Below are positions 10,828-18,741 of a stretch of DNA of 64,000 bases, one piece after another. The position numbers and the translations under genes were made by a program. The stretch is from Breoghania sp. GTDB taxonomy: Bacteria; Pseudomonadota; Alphaproteobacteria; Rhizobiales; Stappiaceae. The notes under the pieces were generated by a model, which saw only the letters and a program-made list of their open reading frames with translations, ran no database searches and was not told the origin of the DNA. Each line of letters begins with the position of its first letter. Position 1 is the first letter of the stretch. The stretch covers positions 3,688,501-3,752,500 of the forward strand of contig NZ_OY771475.1 in the NCBI RefSeq assembly GCF_963674635.1. Reading direction: 5' to 3'.

Positions 10828-11132
10828 AACAGGGTCTGCTCGCTCTCGATGGTGAAGGTCTTGTAGATGCTGGGCCCGGCCAGGCAGCCCGCCGTTTCGT
10901 TCAGGAAGTCGTGGATCAGATCGCTGTTTTGGAAGGCGCGCATCGCCTCCTCGGATGTCCAGCGCAGGGTTACGACGACTGTGGACGGTTTGCGCGGGTT
11001 GATATGAATTTTCTGGCTGAGGAACGCGCCGCTCGTCGCGCCCTTGCGCAAGAGTTCGCGCAAGGGGTCCAGATAGGCGCCGCGCTGTTGTGGCTTGATG
11101 GTGATCTCGACGATGGAAAACAGATTACTCAC
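10824..11132 (-). CDS. ABM-domain protein (upstream partner of a coupled pair)
   Basis: A 102-residue ABM-fold protein: strand FSIVEITIKPQQRGAYLDPL, a central SQKIHINPRKPSTVVVTLRW and the late segment FQNSDLIHDFLNETAG. It is distinct from but fold-related to its downstream partner. Start is GTG with GGAAG upstream. Because ABM proteins are normally homodimers, the coupled pair could form a heterodimer; this is inference. Unlike in many ABM enzymes, the canonical catalytic His/Asn/Trp set cannot be assigned from this sequence alone. Confidence 0.7.
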   Translation of the reverse strand: MSNLFSIVEITIKPQQRGAYLDPLRELLRKGATSGAFLSQKIHINPRKPSTVVVTLRWTSEEAMRAFQNSDLIHDFLNETAGCLAGPSIYKTFTIESEQTLL

Positions 11133-11504
11133 AGCGGCTTCCGTTATTCGTAGTGGGGGGCCGTGTCGCCGGGAAAGCAGGGAGGTGCCTTTGGGTGCGC
11201 TTCCATGCTTTTTCTGTAGAGATGTCCCGTCGCCCTAGGGTTTCCCACTGCCTTCGTCTTTTCGTGTTCGACGTGTAGTTATTTTTCGCGTCGATTCACC
11301 CCGATTTTAATGCCTGTGAGCAAATATATCCGCAAAAGCGCGATGGAGAGTTAACGACGGGACAGCCACCCTGTCATTCGGAAAGGATCGTCAATAAGCC
11401 GTCCGGTTAAACGCGCTGCCAGTTGCACTGCACCGCGAGGAGGCATACGGTCCCAGCGCCGCTTTTCAAGATGGCGGATCAAGGTCCTCATGGAGACGAA
11501 GATT
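11133..11504. other. Divergent intergenic region upstream of the ABM pair and aatA
   Basis: About 370 bases without a convincing gene. The middle part (11250-11350) is AT-richer than its surroundings and probably holds promoters, but I could not assign a -35/-10 pair with confidence. The aatA ribosome-binding site (GGAGACGAAG) is at the right end. Confidence 0.5.
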
Positions 11505-12707
11505 ATGAGTTTTCTTGCCGACTCGCTCGCCCGGGTGAAGCCTTCCGCGACCATCGCGGTCACCAACAAGGCCCGAGAGCTGAAAGCAGCCGGTCGCGAT
11601 GTCATCGGTCTTGGTGCCGGCGAACCGGATTTCGATACCCCGGAAAACATCAAGCAGGCGGCGATCAAGGCGATCACGGACGGCAAGACGAAATACACGG
11701 CGGTGGACGGCATCCCGGAACTGAAACAGGCGATTGTCGAGAAGTTCCAGCGCGAAAACGGCCTGACCTACACCCCGGCGGAAATCACCGTGGGAACCGG
11801 CGGCAAGCAGGTTCTCTACAATGCCCTGATGGCGACGCTGAACCCGGGCGACGAAGTGCTGGTGCCTGCGCCCTACTGGGTGAGCTATCCGGACATGGTT
11901 CTGCTTGGCGGCGGAACGCCGGTGCCGGTGGAAACCTCCATGGAAACCGGCTTCAAGGTGACGCCCGAGGCGCTGGAAGCCGTGATCACGCCGAAGACCA
12001 AGTGGCTGATCTTCAACTCGCCCTCCAATCCTTCCGGCGCGGCCTATACGCGCGCCGAGCTTGAGGCCATCGCCAAGGTTCTGCTGAAGCACCCGCAGGT
12101 GTGGATCATGACCGACGACATGTATGAGCATCTCGTCTATGACGCGTTCGAGTTTACCACAATCGCCCAGGTGGAACCGGCGCTGAAAGAGCGTACGCTC
12201 ACGGTCAATGGCGTTTCCAAGGCCTATTCGATGACCGGTTGGCGTATCGGTTATGCCGGTGGTCCGGTTGAGCTGATCAAGGCGATTGCCAAGATCCAGT
12301 CGCAGTCGACCTCCAACCCCTGCTCGATCTCCCAGTGGGCGGCTTACGAGGCGCTGAGCGGCCCGCAGGATTTCATCGCCACCAATGCCGAGATCTTCAA
12401 GGGGCGCCGCGATCTGGTCGTGTCCATGTTGAACCAGGCAAATGGCATCTCCTGCCCGACGCCGGAAGGCGCGTTCTACGTCTATCCGTCCTGTGCGGGC
12501 CTGATCGGCAAGACGACCGACTCCGGCAAGCTGCTTTCCAGCGACGAAGACTTCGTGACCGCGCTTCTGGAAGATGAAGGCGTTGCGGTGGTGCAGGGGT
12601 CTGCCTTCGGTCTCGGCCCGAACTTCCGCATCTCCTATGCGACCTCCAACGAAGCTCTGGAAGAGGCCTGCACCCGCATCCAGCGTTTCTGCGGAAACGT
12701 GCGCTAG
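11505..12707 (+). CDS. aatA: Aspartate aminotransferase (aminotransferase class I, PLP-dependent)
   Basis: A 400-residue cytoplasmic PLP enzyme that exchanges amino groups between aspartate and 2-oxoglutarate. In rhizobia this Ib-subgroup enzyme is called AatA or AspC and may also act as a prephenate aminotransferase. Motifs are GLGAGEPDFDTP, the substrate-side FNSPSNPSG, TDDMYEHLVY and the PLP-lysine motif NGVSKAYSMTGWRIGY (Lys near residue 239). I choose the ATG at 11505 (MSFLADSL) because length and N-terminus then match the family; an ATG 15 bases upstream overlaps the ribosome-binding site. A strong terminator follows. Confidence 0.95.
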   Translation: MSFLADSLARVKPSATIAVTNKARELKAAGRDVIGLGAGEPDFDTPENIKQAAIKAITDGKTKYTAVDGIPELKQAIVEKFQRENGLTYTPAEITVGTGGKQVLYNALMATLNPGDEVLVPAPYWVSYPDMVLLGGGTPVPVETSMETGFKVTPEALEAVITPKTKWLIFNSPSNPSGAAYTRAELEAIAKVLLKHPQVWIMTDDMYEHLVYDAFEFTTIAQVEPALKERTLTVNGVSKAYSMTGWRIGYAGGPVELIKAIAKIQSQSTSNPCSISQWAAYEALSGPQDFIATNAEIFKGRRDLVVSMLNQANGISCPTPEGAFYVYPSCAGLIGKTTDSGKLLSSDEDFVTALLEDEGVAVVQGSAFGLGPNFRISYATSNEALEEACTRIQRFCGNVR

Positions 12708-12752
12708 AGGCATCGGTCCCGGCTTTGTCGGCACAAGGCCGGATCCAGGTTC

Positions 12753-12786
12753 AGGCCCGGGCGGAAACGCCCGGGCCTTTGTTTTT
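12753..12786 (+). terminator. Intrinsic terminator of aatA
   Basis: An 11-bp GC-rich stem AGGCCCGGGCG / CGCCCGGGCCT with a GAAA tetraloop followed by CTTTGTTTTT. Confidence 0.9.
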
Positions 12787-12932
12787 CGCGCCCGTCTTAT
12801 CCCCTCATCCTGCCCCCCCTCTGCACATGCCAGGGGAACTCTGTCGCCGGGCGTCGCGTTGGTCTGGCGAAAGCGCGGTGAGAACGCCCTCCCTTGATGG
12901 AAGGCGGCACCGCCGACAAAAGGAGGGATGAT

Positions 12933-13442
12933 ATGACCAAACGTATCACTGCGAAGCCCACTGTTGCGCTTCTCGCCACCGTTGCCATCGCCGGGACACT
13001 CGCATCCGTGCCCGTGAGCGGGCCCGCACAAGCTGCCGAACCCGGCGTGAAGGCCGGCGCGCTCACCTGCACGGTCGCCGGTGGGTCCGGTTTCATCTTC
13101 GGCTCGTCCAAGGACCTCACCTGCGTCTTCGAGCCGGTTTCCGGCCCGGCCGAGACCTATACCGGCCGCATCACGAAGTTCGGCCTCGATGTGGGCAAGA
13201 CGGATGTGACCAAGATCGCCTGGGGCGTCATCGCGCCTGCCGCGGATGTGGAGCCGGGAGCCCTTGAGGGCGATTATGTCGGTCTCTCGGCCGAGGCGAC
13301 CGTGGGCGGCGGCGTCGGCGCCAATGCGCTCATCGGCGGCATGGACAAGTCGATCGCGCTCAATCCTGTCAGCGTCCAGGTCCAGAACGGCCTGAATGTT
13401 GCGGCGGGCATTGCATCGCTCAAACTGAATGCTGCGAACTAG
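12933..13442 (+). CDS. DUF992 family periplasmic protein (first of two paralogues)
   Basis: A 169-residue secreted protein with a Sec signal peptide cleaved near AQAAE (about residue 35). The mature domain shows the DUF992 pattern: KAGALTCTVAGGSG, SSKDLTCVFEP, YTGRITKFGLDVG, GDYVGLSAEATVGGGVGANA and a C-terminal NVAAGIASLKL. Two cysteines probably form a disulfide. Function is unknown; the glycine-rich end and secretion suggest an envelope or outer-membrane-associated role. Start at 12933 is chosen because AGGAGGG lies six bases upstream. A second DUF992 gene follows 116 bases later. Confidence 0.85.
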   Translation: MTKRITAKPTVALLATVAIAGTLASVPVSGPAQAAEPGVKAGALTCTVAGGSGFIFGSSKDLTCVFEPVSGPAETYTGRITKFGLDVGKTDVTKIAWGVIAPAADVEPGALEGDYVGLSAEATVGGGVGANALIGGMDKSIALNPVSVQVQNGLNVAAGIASLKLNAAN

Positions 13443-13558
13443 GTCCGCCTTGGCTGGATCCCTTCACGCGCAGGCGGTAACGTCTGCGCGTGAAAACCGT
13501 CACCGATGCGGGCTCGTCTGCGCCCGTGTCGGAAGGCGGCGCACCGGGAGGATAATCA

Positions 13559-14095
13559 TTGACCGCACTTGAAGGCTCGCGTGTCGGGCCTGGATCTAAC
13601 GGACGAGCTCGCGCCGCGTTTGTGGCAATGGCCTTGCTGGTCTGTGCTGGCTCCGCTTTCACGACAATGCCTGCGTTTGCGCAAGGGGGTGGGTCTGTAG
13701 AGGTCGGCATTCTCGATTGCGCCGTCAAAAGCGGCGAGGGCACACCGCTTTCCTCCGCCAAGGATCTTTCCTGCACGTTCCAGCGCGTCGAGGCCGGGGA
13801 GATCGACATCTATTTCGGTCAGATCCGGCGCGTGGGCCTCGATCTCGGCGTAAGCGAAGGCGGCATTATTCGCTGGCTTGTCTTTGCAAGCTCAAGCGAT
13901 GTCGGAGCCGGTGCGCTTGCGGGCGATTATGTTGGTGTGTCAGCGGAGGCCACCCTGGGTGTGGGGCTTGGTGCCAATGCGCTGGTCGGGGGCGGGGACG
14001 CCTCGATCGTGTTGCAACCGGTGAGCCTCAAGAGCCAGGTCGGGCTCAATCTGGCCGCCGGGATCGCGGAACTGGAACTGAGGTCGCTGGAGTAG
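13559..14095 (+). CDS. DUF992 family periplasmic protein (second paralogue)
   Basis: A 178-residue protein with a longer N-terminus and signal peptide (hydrophobic core near residues 19-40, cleavage near PAFAQ). The mature domain aligns block by block with its neighbour: VGILDCAVKSG, SSAKDLSCTFQ, YFGQIRRVGLDLG, GDYVGVSAEATLGVGLGANA and NLAAGIAELEL. The start appears to be TTG at 13559, preceded by GGGAGG; no better start fits the signal peptide. It is a tandem duplicate of the previous gene, probably transcribed with it. Confidence 0.82.
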   Translation: MTALEGSRVGPGSNGRARAAFVAMALLVCAGSAFTTMPAFAQGGGSVEVGILDCAVKSGEGTPLSSAKDLSCTFQRVEAGEIDIYFGQIRRVGLDLGVSEGGIIRWLVFASSSDVGAGALAGDYVGVSAEATLGVGLGANALVGGGDASIVLQPVSLKSQVGLNLAAGIAELELRSLE

Positions 14096-14264
14096 AACGG
14101 CTTCCATCCGCGGGTGCATCGGGTCTCGCCGCTTGACCATGCTTTTTGTCTTCAGGTCGATGGGACGGTTGGGGTCCACCCGATGACAATCTGCGTCTTT
14201 ACGGCGGCTATCTGCATGTCGGAGGCGATCGTTTCGGATCGCTCGGGGCACCACGTGCCGCTGC

Positions 14265-14292
14265 AAGGCCGGGCGATCGCCCGGCCTTTTGT
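14265..14292 (+). terminator. Palindromic intrinsic terminator downstream of the DUF992 pair
   Basis: A near-perfect 12-bp inverted repeat (AAGGCCGGGCGA / TCGCCCGGCCTT) followed by TTTTGTTG on the plus strand. It lies between the converging DUF992 and rhodanese genes. On the minus strand only two T residues follow, so it should work mainly for the plus strand. Confidence 0.75.
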
Positions 14293-14325
14293 TGTCTGGG
14301 AGAAGGCGCGCGCGGCCCGGACTGG

Positions 14326-14697
14326 CTATCTCCTGACCACGGCACCGGTGGCCGGATCGATTGCGTTATATGGCAGTTTGGCGGCCTTCCAGGCGTTGAA
14401 GCCGCCGCCCATATGGGCCAGCGGGGCGAGACCTGCCTGCGCACAGCGATCCGCGATCGCCTTGGAGCGGATGCCCGAGCCGCAATGGAAGACGATCGGC
14501 TTGCCGGTCTGGACGGGCAGCTTGCCCGGATCGAACGACGACATCGGGAACAGCATCGCACCGGCAATGTGCTCGAAAGAGTATTCGGCCGGAGTGCGCA
14601 CGTCGATCAGCACGATCTCATCGTTGTCGAAACGCTCTTTCACCTCTTCCGGGGTCAGTACCTGCAGTTCGACACCACTGACTGTTTCGGTCTGCAT
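14326..14697 (-). CDS. Single-domain rhodanese (sulfurtransferase-like)
   Basis: A 123-residue cytoplasmic protein made of one rhodanese domain: LTPEEVKERFDNDEIVLIDV, RTPAEYSFEHIAGA and the active-site loop FHCGSGIRSKAIA with the catalytic cysteine near residue 72. It probably carries a persulfide or transfers sulfur to thiols. The end AHMGGGFNAWKAAKLP is typical of the family. GAGGAGAGA precedes the ATG. It is divergent from the EF-G-like gene, and its upstream region contains a perfect 12-bp palindrome. Confidence 0.88.
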   Translation of the reverse strand: MQTETVSGVELQVLTPEEVKERFDNDEIVLIDVRTPAEYSFEHIAGAMLFPMSSFDPGKLPVQTGKPIVFHCGSGIRSKAIADRCAQAGLAPLAHMGGGFNAWKAAKLPYNAIDPATGAVVRR

Positions 14698-14764
14698 TCC
14701 ATCTCTCCTCGTTTTTCAGGGATACCGACACGCTTGGCGTGACCTCCCCGTCACATGCCGAAGT

Positions 14765-14776
14765 GTGAATATTCAC
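14765..14776. promoter_or_regulatory. Perfect palindrome upstream of the rhodanese gene, possible operator
   Basis: GTGAATATTCAC is an exact 12-bp dyad 68 bases upstream of the rhodanese start codon, in the divergent intergenic region 14698-15042 (about 345 bases, no gene seen). AT-centred dyads of this kind are typical operators for winged-helix or ArsR-type repressors. The assignment is inferred from symmetry and position only. Confidence 0.35.
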
Positions 14777-15042
14777 GATCAGGCCTAGCATGCCACCTTG
14801 AGCGAAGAAAGGGCCCCGATTTAGTCAATCGGAAATGGATTTGCCGCACCGCGACATTCGATTCACTTGCTTCTGTTCCGCATGGCTGAGACGATGATTG
14901 CGGGTCGGCAGAAAAGCCTGCCGGTTTCCCCTATCGCGGAGGATGGACGCAGACGAACAAATAGGGAACTTCAAATCGGGACTGAGCTCTCCGCAGCGTC
15001 CATCGCATTTCTCGTACCCGAGAATCAGAAGGAGAGACCATC

Positions 15043-17094
15043 ATGGGAGACGCCAACGGCAGACAAGCCGGGCCCCGGTGCATTGCGCTGGTCGGTCCAT
15101 TCGCAAGTGGCAAGACCTCTTTGCTTGAATCGATCCTGGCGCGCACGGGGGCCATCCAGCGCAAGGGAACGGTCTCCCAGGGCAACACCGTCGGTGATGC
15201 CTCTCCGGAGGCGCGTTCTCATGTGATGAGTGTGGAGGCGAATATCGCCGAAACCGAGTTCATGGGGGATTCCTATACTTTCATCGACTGCCCGGGGTCG
15301 GTGGAGTTTCTGGCCGAGACAGACGGCGTCCTTCCCGGCGTCGACATGGCCATCGTGGTGGCAGAACCTGATCCCAAGAAGGTTCCCGCCCTCCAGCTTC
15401 TGTTGAAGCGGCTGGAAGAGCGCGGCATTCCGCGCATGCTTTTTCTCAACAAGATCGACAAGGTGGATGGGCGCGTCCATGACGTGCTGACGATGCTGCA
15501 GCCGGCTTCCGCCGTGCCGCTCGTGCTGCGTCAGATCCCGATCCGCAAGGACGGATCCGTCACGGGCTTCATCGACCTGACCCTGGAGCGCGCCTTCGTC
15601 TACCAGGAGAACGACGCCAGCGAGGTGATCGATTTCCCCTCCGCCGAGCGCGAGCGCCAGATCGAGGCGCGCTTTGAAATGCTGGAGGCCATCGCGGACT
15701 ATGACGATGAGCTGATGGAAAAGTTGCTGGAGGATATCCAGCCGGAGCGCAATCACGTCTTCAAGGATCTCGTTCAGGAGATGCGCAGCGGGCTGATCTG
15801 CCCGGTCCTGCTGGGGTCCGCGGAGCATGGCAATGGCATCACGCGTTTGATGAAAGTGTTGCGCCATGAAGCTCCGACGGTGGAGAAGACCTGTGAACGT
15901 CTGGGCTATGACGGGCAGGGGGGAACGGTGGTGCAGGTTCTCAAGACGCTGCACACGCCCCATGCGGGCAAGCTCTCCATCGTGCGCATGCTTTCCGGAA
16001 CCGTTTCCGACGGCACCTTCCTTTTCAATGCGAATGGCAAGGAAAGCCGTGTCTCCGGTGTCCTGCGGGTCATGGGCAGTCAGGTGACCAAGCGCGATGC
16101 GGCCGGGGCCGGTGAAACCGTGGCGCTGGGCAAGCTGGAGGAGGCCTCCACCGGCGAAACGCTGCGCGCGGACAAGGCGCCTGAGGCCAATTTCGTCAAG
16201 CTGGCGCCCCCTGCCCCGGTGATGGCCTTCGCGGTTGCGCCCGGCGAGCGCAAGGATGAAGTGAAACTCTCCGCCGCGCTCAGCCGCATCATCGAGGAAG
16301 ACCCCTCGCTGATCGTGGAGCAGGTGCAGGATACGGCTGAAATGCTGTTGCGCGGGCAGGGCGAAATGCACTTGCGCGTGGCCCTGGAGCGGCTGACGGG
16401 CCGCTATGGCATCAAGGTGGAAACCGGCCAGCCGCATGTGCCCTACAAGGAGACGATCCGCGGCAGCACCACCGTTCGCGGGCGGCACAAGAAGCAGTCG
16501 GGCGGACATGGCCAGTTCGGCGATGTGGTGCTCGACATTGGCCCGGCGCCAAGCGGGGAGGGCTTCGTCTTCACCAGCAAGATCACCGGCGGCGTGGTGC
16601 CCAAGCAATATATCCCCTCCGTGGAAACGGGTGCGCGGGAATACCTGAAACAGGGGCCGCTCGGCTTTCCGGTGGTCGACGTCGCGGTGACGTTGACGGA
16701 CGGCTCCTACCATAGCGTCGACAGCTCCGATCAGGCCTTCAAGGCGGCGGCGCAGATCGGCATGCGTGAAGGCATGGCGGCCTGCAAGCCGGTCTTGCTG
16801 GAACCGATCATGGAGGTTGTCCTGAACTGCCCGAGCGAAGCGACGGCGAAGATCAATGCCCTCATCTCCGCCCGCCGCGGCCAGATCCTGGGCTTCGACG
16901 CCCGCCCGGACTGGCCCGGCTGGGATCAGGTGAAGGCCATGATGCCGGAAGCGGAGATCGGCGATCTGATCATCGAAATGCGCTCGGCCACCGCCGGCGT
17001 TGGCAACTTCACCGCCCGTTTCGATCATCTGGCCGAACTTTCCGGCCGTCTGGCGGATCAGGTGCTTGAAAAGCACGGCCGGCAGGCCGCCTAG
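15043..17094 (+). CDS. Elongation factor G-like GTPase (EF-G paralogue)
   Basis: A 683-residue translational GTPase with the five-domain EF-G layout. The G domain has G1 GPFASGKTS (residues 18-26), G3 as DCPGS (82-86) and G4 NKID (136-139). Domain IV and V blocks follow (SGGHGQFGDVVLDIGPAP, GFPVVDVAV, MEVVLNCPSEA). Canonical EF-G has DTPGH at G3; here the catalytic histidine is serine and switch regions are shortened, so it is not the main FusA. Alphaproteobacteria carry such second EF-G-like proteins with unclear roles, possibly in recycling or stress. AGAAGGAGAG precedes the ATG. It is a single-gene unit with its own terminator. Confidence 0.9.
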   Translation: MGDANGRQAGPRCIALVGPFASGKTSLLESILARTGAIQRKGTVSQGNTVGDASPEARSHVMSVEANIAETEFMGDSYTFIDCPGSVEFLAETDGVLPGVDMAIVVAEPDPKKVPALQLLLKRLEERGIPRMLFLNKIDKVDGRVHDVLTMLQPASAVPLVLRQIPIRKDGSVTGFIDLTLERAFVYQENDASEVIDFPSAERERQIEARFEMLEAIADYDDELMEKLLEDIQPERNHVFKDLVQEMRSGLICPVLLGSAEHGNGITRLMKVLRHEAPTVEKTCERLGYDGQGGTVVQVLKTLHTPHAGKLSIVRMLSGTVSDGTFLFNANGKESRVSGVLRVMGSQVTKRDAAGAGETVALGKLEEASTGETLRADKAPEANFVKLAPPAPVMAFAVAPGERKDEVKLSAALSRIIEEDPSLIVEQVQDTAEMLLRGQGEMHLRVALERLTGRYGIKVETGQPHVPYKETIRGSTTVRGRHKKQSGGHGQFGDVVLDIGPAPSGEGFVFTSKITGGVVPKQYIPSVETGAREYLKQGPLGFPVVDVAVTLTDGSYHSVDSSDQAFKAAAQIGMREGMAACKPVLLEPIMEVVLNCPSEATAKINALISARRGQILGFDARPDWPGWDQVKAMMPEAEIGDLIIEMRSATAGVGNFTARFDHLAELSGRLADQVLEKHGRQAA

Positions 17095-17126
17095 GTCTCG
17101 GCTGCGACAAGACACGAACGAACCTC

Positions 17127-17155
17127 AGACGGGCGGAACTTCCGCCCGTCTTTTT
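17127..17155 (+). terminator. Intrinsic terminator of the EF-G-like gene
   Basis: An 11-bp stem AGACGGGCGGA / TCCGCCCGTCT with a three-base loop followed by TTTTTCGTTTTT. Confidence 0.93.
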
Positions 17156-17265
17156 CGTTTTTCCGATCCTGAATTCCTGCTCCCGATGTCGTGACGGCGT
17201 GGTGATTTGAACCGCCGCCCATCTGGCGCTAGGGCTTTGCCTGCGGGGCATTGGAGGAGAGGATC

Positions 17266-18255
17266 ATGCATATCATCGCTCGGCGAAGCTGGGAGATTGC
17301 GGAGGCTTGCGCGACGCCGGAGGAGGTGTTTCTCAATCGACGGCGCTTTCTGGCGAGGGCGGGACTGGGCGCGGGGCTGATCGCAGGCGCGGCCACAGGT
17401 TTGGTGCCGCTTCGCGCGCAGGCGCAGGAGCAGGCTCCGTCCGCGAACGTCGCCACAACCGATCTCTATCCGGCCCGCCGCAATGCCACCTACACGCTCG
17501 ATCGCGATCTCACGGACGAAGATACCGCCTCCACCTACAACAATTTCTACGAGTTCGGTTCGCACAAGCGCATCTACAAGGCGGCGCAGGCGATGAAGCT
17601 GAGCCCCTGGCAGATCCGCATAGACGGCATGGTGGAGGAGGAGAGGGTCCTCGATTTCGACGATCTCCTTGCCCGTGTCGATCTGGAGGAACGGCTCTAT
17701 CGGCATCGTTGCGTGGAAGCCTGGGCGATGGCCGTTCCGTGGACAGGCTTCGCGCTTGCCGATCTCGTTCGTCTTGCGCGACCGAAAGCGGGGGCGACCC
17801 ATGTCAGGTTCCAGACCTTTTTCGACCCGGACGTGGCCTCCGGTCAGCGCCAGAGCTGGTATCCCTGGCCCTATACGGAAGGGGTGACCATGGCGGAGGC
17901 GACGAACGAGCTCGCCTTTCTGGTCACCGGCGTCTACGGCAAACCGCTTGCGGCTCAATTCGGCGCGCCGCTGCGGCTCGCGCTGCCGTGGAAATATGGC
18001 TTCAAGTCGATCAAATCGATCAACCGCATCACGTTCACTTCCGAACGTCCAACCTCTTTCTGGGAGGCCGTGGGCCCGTCAGAATACGGGTTCTGGGCGA
18101 ATGTGAACCCGGAGTTTCCCCATCCGCGCTGGAGCCAGGCGAGCGAACGCCTGCTGGGAACCGACGAGAGCGTCCCGACACGTCTTTTCAATGGATATGC
18201 CGAACAGGTCGCAGCGATTTATCAGGGGTTGGAGGGGGAGGCTCTCTACCGGTGA
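17266..18255 (+). CDS. msrP: Periplasmic methionine-sulfoxide reductase catalytic subunit MsrP (YedY)
   Basis: A 329-residue molybdopterin enzyme that repairs oxidised methionines in periplasmic proteins. The N-terminus carries a twin-arginine signal (NRRRFLARAGLGAG, residues 24-37). The cofactor-binding core has the Mo-ligand cysteine in YRHRCVEAWAMAVPWTGF, then WPYTEGVTMAEATNELAFLV and LALPWKYGFKSIKSI. I choose the ATG at 17266 because GGAGGAGAGG lies upstream. The haem membrane partner MsrQ, usually the next gene, is absent here; electrons must come from a partner elsewhere. The gene ends just before an orphan copy of the LysR-type box. Confidence 0.93.
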   Translation: MHIIARRSWEIAEACATPEEVFLNRRRFLARAGLGAGLIAGAATGLVPLRAQAQEQAPSANVATTDLYPARRNATYTLDRDLTDEDTASTYNNFYEFGSHKRIYKAAQAMKLSPWQIRIDGMVEEERVLDFDDLLARVDLEERLYRHRCVEAWAMAVPWTGFALADLVRLARPKAGATHVRFQTFFDPDVASGQRQSWYPWPYTEGVTMAEATNELAFLVTGVYGKPLAAQFGAPLRLALPWKYGFKSIKSINRITFTSERPTSFWEAVGPSEYGFWANVNPEFPHPRWSQASERLLGTDESVPTRLFNGYAEQVAAIYQGLEGEALYR

Positions 18256-18272
18256 CCAGCTTTGCCTAATTC

Positions 18273-18287
18273 ATGCACTGTGCGCAT
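18273..18287. promoter_or_regulatory. Orphan copy of the LysR-type (T-N11-A) dyad
   Basis: ATGCACTGTGCGCAT, with flank GGC, is an exact 18-nt match (ATGCACTGTGCGCATGGC) to the site upstream of the sRNA at 18908-18925. Half-sites ATGC/GCAT are separated by seven bases, giving the T-N11-A pattern of LysR regulators. It lies 18 bases after the msrP stop. No good promoter follows on the minus strand. Confidence 0.55.
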
Positions 18288-18299
18288 GGCTTGACCAGA

Positions 18300-18321
18300 G
18301 CCCGATCCGGGCGGTGTTTTT
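18300..18321 (+). terminator. Weak candidate terminator of msrP
   Basis: A 5-bp stem GCCCG / CGGGC with an ATC loop followed, after GGTG, by TTTTT. Short stem and spaced tail make it weak. Confidence 0.35.
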
Positions 18322-18710
18322 GCCTGACTATTTTTCCGGCAAATATATGCCCCAGCGGAATGGCGTCTTCGCCAACCGGTCGGGTGTACGTATGCGTGAC
18401 AGGCATCGGGACTGGTTGTCAGTCAAGGGCGGGCGCTTGGGGCAGGGTGCGCGCGGGCTGCTTGAGGTTGCTCGGCGATGTGGTGTCTCGGGTGTGCGCG
18501 CTCATTTGCCAGGAAAGCGTCGAGCCTCGCGTCTATCCGGGGGTCTGGGCAGCGACCTGAGCGGACAAGTAACCAGAAAATATCACGTTTCGATGACGGG
18601 GCGGTGAACGAAGCCGGTGCCGCGCGGGGCGTGGGCGGATCGGGTCGGCGCGCGTTGAGAGGGGCTTGTTCCGGTGTCGCGATCTTGATGCGGCGCAGGA
18701 GGGAGAACGC

Positions 18711-18741
18711 AAAAAAAAACCGGGCCCACGAGAGGCCCGGT
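18711..18741 (-). terminator. Intrinsic terminator of the AbcR-like sRNA
   Basis: On the minus strand ACCGGGCC pairs with GGCCCGGT around a short loop and is followed directly by nine T residues, an excellent Hfq-friendly terminator. Confidence 0.93.

Larger units (their letters stand above)
18256..18710. other. Gene-poor stretch between msrP and the sRNA
   Basis: Apart from the orphan box and weak hairpin, I see no gene. Open frames on both strands here have no start signal or recognisable product. A promoter-like pair TTGCCT-N17-ATATAT occurs on the plus strand (18320-18348), but no terminator or conserved RNA structure follows. It may be the degenerate remains of a second sRNA unit. Confidence 0.4.

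Noticed and set aside
14114..14788. Open frames opposite the rhodanese gene
   Set aside because: Rhodanese signature with active-site Cys is on the minus strand; the plus frames have no features.
15025..17115. Open frame of about 700 codons opposite the EF-G-like gene
   Set aside because: Same cause; no start signal, His/Gln/Arg-rich nonsense composition.
18320..18348. A second sRNA on the plus strand from TTGCCT-N17-ATATAT
   Set aside because: No intrinsic terminator or anti-Shine-Dalgarno loop follows on this strand up to 18710, so only the promoter-like pair supports it.
18273..18560. Small open frames after msrP, some starting in the LysR-type box
   Set aside because: No ribosome-binding site, no family, Cys/Arg-rich shadow composition; the region is better explained as regulatory DNA.
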